Shown in pieces: positions 1 through 6,228 of a stretch of 6,228 bases of DNA (positions are counted from its first letter, which is position 1; each line of letters starts with the position of its first letter). The translations under genes and the position numbers were made by a program. This DNA comes from Ignavibacteriaceae bacterium (GTDB lineage Bacteria > Bacteroidota > Ignavibacteria > Ignavibacteriales > Ignavibacteriaceae). The stretch spans positions 1 through 6,228 of the forward strand of contig JALONF010000237.1 in assembly GCA_025455085.1 (NCBI GenBank), written 5' to 3'. Under the pieces are notes generated by a model, which saw only the letters and a list, made by a program, of their open reading frames with translations, was not told where the DNA came from and searched no databases.

Positions 1-783
1 CGCAACCAGCGAAACTTTTGAATCTATAACAATACTTTTGTTTTCCGGCAGCTTAATGATTACATCCGGTTGAAATCTTTTTCCTGATTCTGCAGTCAGG
101 CTTTCCTGGACAACGTATTCTCTTCCTTTTACAAGTCCTGATTTTTCAAGAATGCTTTCAAGAATAAATTCTCCCCAGTTGCCCTGAGTTTTACTTTGTC
201 CCTTCAATGCTTCGGTAAGATTCTTTGCTTCCTGGGTTATTTGCTGATTCATATCCTTTAACATTGAAAGCTGTTCACGTAATGATGCGTGGCCTCTTAT
301 ACTTTCTTTGTTAGTCTCTTCAACCTTGCTTTGGAACTCAGTGATTCTTTCTTTGAGAGGATTCAGTATTTCCTGAAGATTAGTTTTGCTCTGCTTCGAG
401 AATTCATCTGTCTTTTCTTTGAAAATTCTGTTAGCAAGATTTTCAAACTCTTTGGTAAACTTTTGCTGAAGCTCTTCAATCTCAGATTTTTGTTCGGAAA
501 GTTTTGTTTGAAGATTTGCATAATCAGATTTCAGTGATGAGTTCTCGGATGTGAGCTTTTCGGATTTTTCTCTTTCAGTTTTTAATTCTGACTGTAGAGA
601 CGTCTTATCACTTTCAATTAATTTAATTCTCTCCGAATATTTTCCTACTTCTACTTTGAGTGAATTGAATTCTTCATTCAGCCTGTTTACTTCTTCAATC
701 GGAATTGTTTTCTTGCTCTTCAGGAAGAAGAAGGCAATTACAAATCCAATCGCCAAACCAATTACCAGAAATAATATTTCCAT
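1..783 (-). CDS. rmuC: RmuC family DNA recombination protein, N-terminal 261 residues (3' end outside window)
   Basis: RmuC proteins are thought to limit recombination at inverted repeats and have a nuclease-like core; the exact reaction is not settled. The visible protein starts with a membrane anchor (residues 2-21, ILFLVIGLAIGFVIAFFFLK). A long, charged, coiled-coil-like stretch rich in Glu, Lys, Ser and Gln follows (about 28-195). The family core then begins with TQGNWGEFILESILEKSGL (199-217) and QPDVIIKLP (238-246), then VIDSKVSL (252-259). D240, D254 and K256 fit a PD-(D/E)XK-type site. The frame is open to the window edge, and about 60% of a normal RmuC is present. The ATG at 783 is preceded by TTAGGT at a reasonable distance, and the anchor begins directly after it, which supports this start. 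It lies 48 bases after the GxxExxY gene and may be read from the hutH transcript. The anchor, coiled coil and core motif together make the identity firm. Confidence 0.93.
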   Translation of the reverse strand, partial: MEILFLVIGLAIGFVIAFFFLKSKKTIPIEEVNRLNEEFNSLKVEVGKYSERIKLIESDKTSLQSELKTEREKSEKLTSENSSLKSDYANLQTKLSEQKSEIEELQQKFTKEFENLANRIFKEKTDEFSKQSKTNLQEILNPLKERITEFQSKVEETNKESIRGHASLREQLSMLKDMNQQITQEAKNLTEALKGQSKTQGNWGEFILESILEKSGLVKGREYVVQESLTAESGKRFQPDVIIKLPENKSIVIDSKVSLVA

Positions 784-801
784 TTTTTACCTAAAAAAAT
801 A

Positions 802-829
802 TTTCACGCAAAGACGCAAAGTCGCCAAG
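802..829 (+). repeat. Left inverted repeat of the GxxExxY cassette, CGCAAAG-type octamers
   Basis: Reads TTTCACGCAAAG, then ACGCAAAG, then TCGCCAAG, so it is built from a repeating NCGCMAAG octamer. The same arrangement occurs in opposite orientation at 1217-1245. The first 12 bases are identical in both copies, and the outer ends face away from the gene, as in terminal inverted repeats. It ends two bases before the GxxExxY stop codon and starts 18 bases upstream of the rmuC start codon. Confidence 0.85.
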
Positions 830-831
830 GA

Positions 832-1209
832 TCATAAATTGTTCACGATTCGGTGAATACCATTTTTAATTAATGCTTCACCGAAATTAATTAAAAGACC
901 TAGTTTCAAACCAGTCACTCTTAGATAAGTCAATAATTGTTTTGAATGAACTGGTGCTAAAACTTCCTGTGATTTTAATTCTAAAATAACTTTATTCTCA
1001 ACTATAATGTCCGCCCTGAATCCCATCTCCATTTTTACATTATCATAATACACCGGTATTCCCTTTTGCTGCTCGAAATTCAATCCACGCTTTTCTAATT
1101 CATAAATCAAAGCTTTTTCATAAACCGATTCAAACAATCCAGGACCTAATGTTGTGTGAATTTTATAACAACAATCAACTACTATTTTTGCAATTTCATT
1201 TTCAGGCAT
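832..1209 (-). CDS. GxxExxY family protein (small PD-(D/E)XK-like protein)
   Basis: A 125-residue protein, the usual length for this family. The namesake motif is GLFESVY (residues 24-30: G24, E27, Y30), preceded by the typical IAKIVVDCCYKIHTTLGPG helix-turn. A PD-(D/E)XK-like core follows: D67 in FRADIIV, then E77 and K79 in ILELKS, then HSKQLLTYL (88-96) with a conserved-looking Gln-91. These residues suggest a nuclease or nucleic-acid-binding fold, but no activity is established for the family to my knowledge. The ATG at 1209 is followed at once by the conserved N-terminal segment, so the start is sound. There is no clear Shine-Dalgarno sequence, and the bases upstream are the right inverted repeat. 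The gene lies between hutH (39 bases) and rmuC (48 bases) with no room for an ordinary promoter, so it probably depends on read-through from hutH. Such genes often occur in several copies per genome and look acquired. Confidence 0.93.
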   Translation of the reverse strand: MPENEIAKIVVDCCYKIHTTLGPGLFESVYEKALIYELEKRGLNFEQQKGIPVYYDNVKMEMGFRADIIVENKVILELKSQEVLAPVHSKQLLTYLRVTGLKLGLLINFGEALIKNGIHRIVNNL

Positions 1210-1216
1210 TTTAAAA

Positions 1217-1245
1217 CTTTGCGTTCTTGGCGGCTTTGCGTGAAA
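1217..1245 (-). repeat. Right inverted repeat of the GxxExxY cassette
   Basis: Read on the minus strand it is TTTCACGCAAAG, then CCGCCAAG, then AACGCAAAG. It matches the left copy (802-829) in the first 12 bases and in the octamer pattern, with single-base changes and one extra base in the third unit. It begins three bases beyond the hutH stop codon and ends seven bases before the GxxExxY start codon. In an mRNA covering hutH to rmuC the two copies could pair into a long imperfect stem with the GxxExxY gene as the loop. Confidence 0.85.
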
Positions 1246-1248
1246 AAA

Positions 1249-2772
1249 TTATTCCAAACTTCCAACAGCTTTTTCAACTTCTTCAAGTATCTCACAGGAT
1301 TTAACAAGTGCTTTCATCTTGTTATGATCTGGATAAAGTGGACGGTCAACATCAAGATGCTCAACGTGTTTGCGAATGACCTCTTTTGCTTTTGCAACAC
1401 CTTTTCCTGTTTGATGTTCACGGAAATCCAACGCTTGCGCAGCAGCCATAAATTCTATTCCGAGAATTCCGTAAGCATTGTCGAGTATCTGGGTATTCTT
1501 CAAAGCTGTATTCATTCCCATCGAAACAAAATCTTCCTGATCTGCAGCAGCAGGAATTGATTGTATCGAGGCAGGAGTAGAAAGAATTCTTTGCTCAACT
1601 ATCATCATATCTGCAGTATACTGACTCAACATCAAACCGGAAAACATTCCGGCACCTTTAGTTAAGAATGCAGGAAGTCCAACACTCAATGCAGGATTGT
1701 TGAGCCGGTTCATTCTTCTTTCAGATAAAACACAGATCATCGTAACAGCAGCACCAACCATATCCATTGGAAGCGAAACCGGACTTCCCTGGAAGTTTGC
1801 ACCGGTCAGAGTGATTTTATCTTCAGGAATAAAAATCGGATTGTCTCCAACTCCGTTCAGTTCGATTTCAATTTGTGATTTTGCATAAGCAACAGCATCG
1901 TGAGCAGCACCGATAACCTGTGGAGTTGAACGCATCGAGTACGCATCCTGAACTTTTATTTTAAGTTTGCCTGTAAGAAGATCGCTACCTTCAATACATT
2001 TTTTTATTGCCTGTGAACTGCGAACAGCTCCGGAAAAACCTCTTAGTTTATGCAATCGAACATCATACGGCTTCATATTTGCAAGAAGTGCTTCGAGAGT
2101 CATTGCGCAAGCAATTTCAGCTTGCTTCAAAAATCTATTAATATCATATAGATGAAGTGCAGCGATTGCTGTCATAAAATTTGATCCATTGATTGTTGCA
2201 AGACCATCACGAGCCTGAAGTCCGGGAACTTTAATTCCTGCTTTCTCAAATGCAACATTTCCGGGGAGTCTCTCACCGTTGTAAAATGCTTCGCCTTCTC
2301 CCATCATCAGTAATGCAATTTGTGACATTGGCGCCAAATCACCACACGCACCGACTGAACCTTTTGTGCAAACAACAGGAATGCAATCTTTGTTCAGCAT
2401 TTCAACAAGTGTCTGAGTTATTTCCGGTCTGCATCCGGAATTTCCGTGAGCGTGAACATTGATTCTTCCGGCGATTGCTCCGCGAACCCATTCAATCGGC
2501 ATTGGATCACCGATTCCGGCAGCGTGATTATAAATAAGATATTTCTGAAAATCTTTTACCTGGTCGTCATTCAATACAACTTCGGAGAATTCTCCGATGC
2601 CGGTATTAACTCCGTACATAATTTCGTGTGCTTTGATTTTTTCTTCAAGCATTGCACGACAGGTTGTAATTTTTTCGATTGAGTCTTTACTGAGTTCTAC
2701 TTTTTCTTTGTTTCTTGCAATGCGGACTAATTTTTCAACGGTTAATCCTGATCCTTCTAATACGATTGACAT
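1249..2772 (-). CDS. hutH: Histidine/aromatic amino acid ammonia-lyase (MIO family) with Ala-Cys-Gly cofactor triad
   Basis: Removes ammonia from an amino acid without an external cofactor; for histidine the product is urocanate, the first step of histidine breakdown in the cytoplasm. The protein has 507 residues, close to the ~510 of characterised bacterial enzymes, and keeps their numbering: Y53 in YGVNTGIGEF, H83 in NHAAGIGDPM, the triad A142-C143-G144 in GSVGACGDLAP, N195 in ATINGSNFM, Q275 and R281 in VQDAYSMRSTPQ, F327 in GANFQG and E413 in DQEDFVSMG. H83 and E413 are the residues expected for histidine rather than tyrosine or phenylalanine, so histidine is the likeliest substrate. The triad serine that normally forms the MIO group is cysteine here. 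The start at 2772 has GGAGG five bases upstream. No hutU, hutI or other hut gene is in view, so the pathway role is unproven; a related aromatic lyase or aminomutase is the main alternative. Confidence 0.92.
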   Translation of the reverse strand: MSIVLEGSGLTVEKLVRIARNKEKVELSKDSIEKITTCRAMLEEKIKAHEIMYGVNTGIGEFSEVVLNDDQVKDFQKYLIYNHAAGIGDPMPIEWVRGAIAGRINVHAHGNSGCRPEITQTLVEMLNKDCIPVVCTKGSVGACGDLAPMSQIALLMMGEGEAFYNGERLPGNVAFEKAGIKVPGLQARDGLATINGSNFMTAIAALHLYDINRFLKQAEIACAMTLEALLANMKPYDVRLHKLRGFSGAVRSSQAIKKCIEGSDLLTGKLKIKVQDAYSMRSTPQVIGAAHDAVAYAKSQIEIELNGVGDNPIFIPEDKITLTGANFQGSPVSLPMDMVGAAVTMICVLSERRMNRLNNPALSVGLPAFLTKGAGMFSGLMLSQYTADMMIVEQRILSTPASIQSIPAAADQEDFVSMGMNTALKNTQILDNAYGILGIEFMAAAQALDFREHQTGKGVAKAKEVIRKHVEHLDVDRPLYPDHNKMKALVKSCEILEEVEKAVGSLE

Positions 2773-2777
2773 TTAAT

Positions 2778-2782
2778 CCTCC
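2778..2782 (-). promoter_or_regulatory. Shine-Dalgarno sequence of hutH
   Basis: GGAGG on the minus strand, separated by ATTAA from the ATG at 2772. It fixes the hutH start codon. It is the only strong ribosome binding site in the window; the GxxExxY gene and the sensor gene have none that is clear. Confidence 0.85.
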
Positions 2783-2807
2783 AAAAAAAGATGATGAATT
2801 GTGAGTT

Positions 2808-2839
2808 CAAAATTAAAGATTAGGGAAGCCCCTCCCAAA
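2808..2839 (-). promoter_or_regulatory. Candidate Bacteroidota-type promoter of hutH
   Basis: On the minus strand TAATTTTG (2808-2815) matches the Bacteroidota -7 consensus TAnnTTTG. TTTG at 2836-2839 matches the -33 element, with a 20-base spacer that fits the known range. Transcription would start near 2801, giving a leader of roughly 30 bases that contains the ribosome binding site at 2778-2782. This rests on consensus matching only. In an AT-rich spacer a chance match is possible, but the geometry relative to hutH is good. Confidence 0.5.
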
Positions 2840-2846
2840 CCCTCCC
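2829..2846 (-). other. Potential G-quadruplex tract in the hutH promoter
   Basis: The minus strand reads GGGAGGGTTTGGGAGGGG: four runs of at least three G with loops of 1, 3 and 1 bases, which meets the strict G-quadruplex pattern and predicts a stable fold. It is flanked by a six-base inverted repeat (TAGGGA at 2821-2826, TCCCTA at 2843-2848) that could form a competing hairpin. The tract covers the -33 element and part of the spacer of the candidate hutH promoter. A G-rich run like this stands out in AT-rich DNA and might also be a copy of a dispersed intergenic repeat. Confidence 0.6.
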
Positions 2847-2981
2847 TACCAAAGAAATTGAATTTGCGAAATACCTGTATTTGCCAATTTTCAAATCCAT
2901 TCTTCTTGCTTATTATTTTTAGCTTTCTTACGTTTCCGACTGTAACCTAAATAAATCTTGCATAACTAGTAAGATTCTCTA

Positions 2982-4049
2982 ATGAAACTTGCTTCTACTA
3001 GGCTTATTAAAATTTCTGCAGGAAAATATTTCCTTTTTATTTTCGTTTTACTTATAACTTCCTCCCCTTTATCTAATTCGCAGAATATAGAACCAAGATT
3101 TGAACACTTAACTGTAAAAGATGGATTGCCTGAAAATAGTGCAAAAGCAATTCTTCAAGATTACCTTGGTTATATGTGGTTTGGTACACAAGCCGGATTG
3201 GTAAAATATGATGGATATGATATGACTATTTATAATTGGAGCGCCGATATTGACAGCAGTCTTAGTAGCGGCTCTATTATGAGTATTTATGAGGATCGCA
3301 AGAAAAATTTATGGATTGGAACCTGGGCTTCAGGATTAAACCGATTTAATCGAACCACAGAAACTTTCAAGAGTTTTCTTCATAATCCGAATGATCCTTC
3401 GAGTCTTGGGTCCGATATTATTTATACCTCATATGAAGATAAAAAAGGAAGACTGTGGATTGGAACTGATGAGGGGTTGGAATTGCTTGATATCAAATCT
3501 AACAAATTCAAGCACTTTTATTTTTTGGATCGAAGTTATTCGAGCGAATTATTCGATTATATATTAAAAAATAGCAAAAGTAATAGTAAAGTAGAATCCA
3601 TTTTAAAAGTTGGCAATAATGCAGATATCACTAAGACATTCATAGTTAAAAAGAAGATGCCGGTACTAATAGTATCGATAGGCGAAGCAGGATATGATTA
3701 CGGCTGGTTAGAAGATTCAAAAGGAAATATTCTATTTAATTATGATTATGAAAAAACTCAGCACGCAGGCGGAGCTTTAAACAACAGAATCCAGTTTGCA
3801 TTAATTACATTGGATGAAGGAACATATAAATTACATTATACCTCCAACTATTTTTACTCATACGAAGATCAATTCGTACATGCGTGGAGTTGGGACTATA
3901 AAAGACGGACTGGGAAACCACCTGATTCCCCTGAGTTTTGGGGTATACAAATTCTTGATGCATCTGCCGATATAAAAATGCTTGAAGGTTCGTTAAAAAA
4001 TTCTACCACTATTGAAGTAAAATCAAGAGTCTTCGCGATAATTGGATAA
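2982..4049 (+). CDS. HTCS-like propeller sensor kinase, N-terminal piece (signal peptide, blades 1-3, inserted domain)
   Basis: First 355 codons of a gene whose frame breaks near 4020. Residues 1-34 look like a signal peptide (basic start, hydrophobic FLFIFVLLI core, no lipobox), placing what follows in the periplasm. FEHLTVKDGLPENSAKAI (40-57) is the typical opening of hybrid two-component system (HTCS) sensors. Three propeller blades follow, centred on MWFGTQAGLVKYDGY (65-79), LWIGTWASGLNRFN (110-123) and LWIGTDEGLELLD (158-170). Residues 181-345 are not propeller sequence and form an inserted domain. The last residues (SRVFAIIG) lie past the break and are probably not native. The ATG at 2982 is chosen because the signal peptide starts there; there is no clear Shine-Dalgarno sequence. 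It diverges from hutH across 209 bases. Three blades cannot close a propeller, so this piece is unlikely to work alone. Members of this class usually sense breakdown products of polysaccharides, but nothing here names a ligand. Confidence 0.85.
   Translation: MKLASTRLIKISAGKYFLFIFVLLITSSPLSNSQNIEPRFEHLTVKDGLPENSAKAILQDYLGYMWFGTQAGLVKYDGYDMTIYNWSADIDSSLSSGSIMSIYEDRKKNLWIGTWASGLNRFNRTTETFKSFLHNPNDPSSLGSDIIYTSYEDKKGRLWIGTDEGLELLDIKSNKFKHFYFLDRSYSSELFDYILKNSKSNSKVESILKVGNNADITKTFIVKKKMPVLIVSIGEAGYDYGWLEDSKGNILFNYDYEKTQHAGGALNNRIQFALITLDEGTYKLHYTSNYFYSYEDQFVHAWSWDYKRRTGKPPDSPEFWGIQILDASADIKMLEGSLKNSTTIEVKSRVFAIIG
3522..4019 (+). other. Inserted non-propeller domain between blades 3 and 4 of the sensor
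   Basis: Residues about 181-345 of the sensor, where sister blades have only a short linker. After a polar, Ser/Lys-rich lead-in (183-207) there is a predicted beta-rich module: NNADITKTFIVKKKMPVLIVSI (212-233), GYDYGWLED (237-245), HAGGALNNRIQ (261-271), LDEGTYKLHYTS (277-288), then PPDSPEFWGIQIL (313-325). The alternating strands and the G-Y-LHYTS edge suggest a beta sandwich, perhaps binding a ligand. I recall similar DYGW...HAGGA...PPD-P-WGI stretches in other Bacteroidota-like proteins but know no domain name for them. Confidence 0.6.
4016..4033 (+). other. Frameshift site in the sensor kinase gene (about 4020)
   Basis: Upstream coding is in the frame of 2982 and ends at TAA 4047-4049. 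Downstream coding is in the -1 frame and is open from 4016, just after a TGA at 4013-4015. The switch must fall in this stretch. One extra A in the AAAA run at 4019-4022 would restore EVKIKSLRDNWIIENE, which leads smoothly into blade 4. This could be a true mutation or a homopolymer error in the source read or assembly. Confidence 0.75.
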
Positions 4050-6228
4050 TTGAAAATGAGATAACAGGGAAAATTTATATTGGTACTAATTCACCTGGTT
4101 TATGGGAATTGGACGAATTCAACAATATAATTAAGAAGTCTGAATTAAGTCACCACATAAACTCTAAGCGGGAAATAGGTTCGGTTGAATCATTTTGTAA
4201 AACCAGAGATGGCTTTATCTGGATTGCAACGACAGTTGGACTCTGCAAATTTAATTTATCAGCTAATGAATTGGAGCTCTATCAACCAATCCCAGTTTCG
4301 AAAGATATTGTTGCCAATCAATTAAATTCATTGACTGAAGATAAAGAAGGTAATTTTTGGGCGGGGACAACTATTGAGGGTCTTATCAAATTCGATCCAA
4401 AAAATGGAAAATTCTTTAGATATAAAAATTATCCTGACGATCATAATAGTCTTGCTTTTAATGGAGTACTTACAGTTTATACCGATCGTTCCGGAATTCT
4501 TTGGATTGGATATTGGACGGGAGGTATAAGTAAATGGGATAAACAAAAATGGAAATTTCCACTCTACAAAATCAGTTCAAAAGGAGATAATGTTCTGGAC
4601 ATTAATAACGTCAACACTATTTATGAAGACAAAAATAGAAATCTATGGGTTGGAACACAGCGCGGTCTGTACAAATATGACCAAGATAAATATTTCTCAA
4701 AATTTTATAAGCGTAACCCAAACAATACACATAGTCTAAGTTGTGATAGCGTAACATATATTCTTGGAGATTCGTTTAACTCTTCCGTGCTTTGGGTTGG
4801 AACGGAAAATGGTCTAAATGAATTCAACACAGAAACTGAACACTTCTCTCACTACTTTTACAGTACGAAACATACTGCAGGTATTAGTGAAAATTACATT
4901 AAATGCTTGCTAATCGATCACAAAGGATTACTCTGGATTGGAACACGTGGAGGAGGATTAATTAAGTATGATAAGAAAACCGGAAATTTTATACGCTTTT
5001 TAAATGATCCTAATAAGGAAATTATCATTGGGAACAATTACGTGCATTGTATTTATGAAGATTATGCTGGAAACATTTGGTTCGGCCACGACGATCATGG
5101 TCTTTCTAAGTACGATCGTAAAAGTGGAAACTTTACAAATTACAATACTGAAAATTTTTTTGCTGCAAGAACATTTTATGAGAATAAAAATAAAAAAATG
5201 TGGATCGGGACCTATCAGGATGGGATTTATTTATTTGATCAATTGAAAAATGATATTATTTCACATTTTACAATTGAAAATGGCTTGCGGGATAATCAGA
5301 TCAATACTCTACTTGAGGACTCATTGGGAAATTTATGGATAGCTAGTTTTAGCGGCTTAACAAGATATAGTCCTATAAATGGGTTTAAATACTATAGCGT
5401 ATCGGAAGGGATTGCTTCCGTACCTGGTATAGTTGGACGAAATTTATATAGAGGAATAAGTGGTAATATATATTACTGTGGTAAGGAAGGATTCAATGCT
5501 TTTAATCCAAATGAAATTATTGATGATTCTACACCTCCCCATGTACTAATAAAAAAAGTTTCTCTATTTAATCGAACCGAGGAAAAAATAGAATACGATG
5601 GATTCATTTCAGAGTTAAAAGAACTGTCTCTTTCATATAATCAAAATGATCTTAGTTTTCAATATGTGGGGTTGCATTACGGTGAGCCATTAAAGAATCA
5701 ATACAAATATATTCTTGAAGGCTTTGACAAAAACTGGAATGATGCGGGAAACCTGAGAACAGCAACATACACCAACTTAGATCCTGGAACATATATTTTC
5801 AGAGTTAAAGCATCAAACAGAGATGGAATCTGGAATGTAAAAGGAGCTTCAATAAAAATTATTATCAACCCACCAATATGGGCAACAACTTGGGCCTACT
5901 TGCTATATATAATTCTTACAATTTCCCTGATTTATTTTTTGTGGAAACTAAACGTCAGAAGAATCCGTACAAAGCACGAATACGAGATGAGCAAATTTGA
6001 AGCAGAAAAGCTGCACGAAGTTGATGAATTGAAATCCCGCTTCTTTGCCAACATTTCTCACGAATTTAGAACGCCACTTACATTAATTCTTGGACCTGCT
6101 AAAGATGTTATTGAAAGCACAAAGGAATTAAAAACAAAACAGGATGTGGGCTTGATAAAAGGAAATGCAATCAGACTTTTGGGACTAGTAAATCAGTTAT
6201 TAGACCTGTCAAAGTTGGAAGCTGGCAG
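4016..6228 (+). CDS. HTCS-like sensor kinase, C-terminal piece (blades 4-14, Y_Y_Y, TM, HisKA; cut by window end)
   Basis: Continuation of the gene at 2982 in the -1 frame, open without a stop to the window end; the first in-frame ATG is only at 5198, so this is not a separate gene. Eleven blades are readable, centred on IYIGTNSPGLWEL, IWIATTVGL, FWAGTTIEGLIKFD, LWIGYWTGGISKWD, LWVGTQRGLYKYD, LWVGTENGLNEF, LWIGTRGGGLIKYD, IWFGHDDHGLSKYD, MWIGTYQDGIYLFD, LWIASFSGLTRY and IYYCGKEGFNAF. With the first three this gives 14, two seven-bladed propellers. A Y_Y_Y domain follows (5642-5869, about residues 888-963 of the repaired protein; KYILEGFDKNW, PGTYIFRVKASN), then a transmembrane helix (5891-5944, WAYLLYIILTISLIYFLW). 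The cytoplasmic part begins with a HisKA H-box, FFANISHEFRTPLTLILGP; the phospho-accepting His is codon 6059-6061. ATPase, receiver and AraC-type DNA-binding domains would be expected beyond the window but are not seen. Likely role: periplasmic ligand sensing that controls nearby genes. Confidence 0.88.

Noticed and set aside
784..831. Rho-independent terminator between the GxxExxY gene and rmuC
   Set aside because: The only structured sequence is the repeat half; alone it does not form a stable GC-rich hairpin followed by a T run on the minus strand.
289..856. Two plus-strand open frames rich in Phe, Leu and Ser (289-537 and 551-856)
   Set aside because: They are the antisense of the rmuC coiled-coil region; the Lys/Glu-rich sense strand explains the Phe/Leu/Ser-rich composition, and neither resembles a known protein.
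794..1249. AAAAAAT on both sides of the GxxExxY cassette (794-800 and 1243-1249) as a possible target-site duplication
   Set aside because: It is low-complexity, the right copy overlaps the end of the inverted repeat, and such A runs are common in this DNA; it does not prove transposition.
1156..2682. Several plus-strand open frames of 62-134 codons over the GxxExxY gene and hutH
   Set aside because: All lie antisense to hutH or the GxxExxY gene, whose motifs are complete and continuous; they have no convincing start signals.
2850..2981. Promoter for the plus-strand sensor gene
   Set aside because: Partial matches such as TATTTTTA and TGTATTTG were found, but none has a TTTG-type -33 box at a suitable distance, and no good -35/-10 pair is present.
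4328..4546. Minus-strand open frame of 72 codons
   Set aside because: It is antisense to propeller blades 6 and 7 of the sensor gene, where the plus-strand reading gives clear blade motifs.
5004..5246. Plus-strand open frame of 80 codons within the sensor gene
   Set aside because: It is out of frame with the propeller blades read in the continuous frame through this stretch and shows no recognisable motif.

Overview
The window looks like an AT-rich chromosome piece from the Bacteroidota/Ignavibacteriota/Chlorobiota group. Three things point there: a very large hybrid-type sensor kinase with many propeller blades, a candidate promoter matching the Bacteroidota TAnnTTTG/TTTG pattern, and a GxxExxY gene flanked by CGCAAAG-type repeats. 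I cannot name the species; an Ignavibacteria-like genome is my best guess from protein style alone.

Minus-strand block, read right to left. hutH (2772 to 1249) encodes a complete 507-residue histidine/aromatic amino acid ammonia-lyase with a strong ribosome binding site and a plausible promoter. A small GxxExxY gene (1209 to 832) follows after 39 bases. The 5' 261 codons of rmuC (783 to 1, running off the window) follow after another 48 bases. The genes are co-directional and closely spaced, so one transcript could cover all three, but their functions do not form a pathway. The GxxExxY gene sits inside a pair of inverted repeats (802-829 and 1217-1245) that fill most of the two gaps, so it looks like a small cassette dropped between hutH and rmuC.

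The divergent intergenic region (2773-2981) holds the hutH ribosome binding site, a candidate Bacteroidota-type promoter and a G-rich tract (on the minus strand) able to form a G-quadruplex that overlaps the promoter's -33 element. I found no convincing promoter or ribosome binding site for the plus-strand gene.

Plus-strand block, 2982 to the window end. This is one very large sensor kinase gene of the hybrid two-component (HTCS) style: signal peptide, 14 propeller blades (two seven-bladed propellers), a Y_Y_Y domain, one transmembrane helix and a histidine kinase H-box, cut by the window edge. The reading frame breaks once, near 4020, and everything downstream continues in the -1 frame with no early ATG. 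Between blades 3 and 4 there is an extra domain of about 160 residues that is not propeller sequence. It carries a DYGW / HAGGA / PPD-P-FWGI signature and is the most interesting protein segment here.

The main points for follow-up are the inserted sensor domain, the GxxExxY inverted-repeat cassette, and a cysteine in place of the usual MIO-forming serine in the ammonia-lyase. Next come the frameshift and the G-quadruplex in the hutH promoter. I found no RNA genes, CRISPR arrays, transposases or rho-independent terminators.
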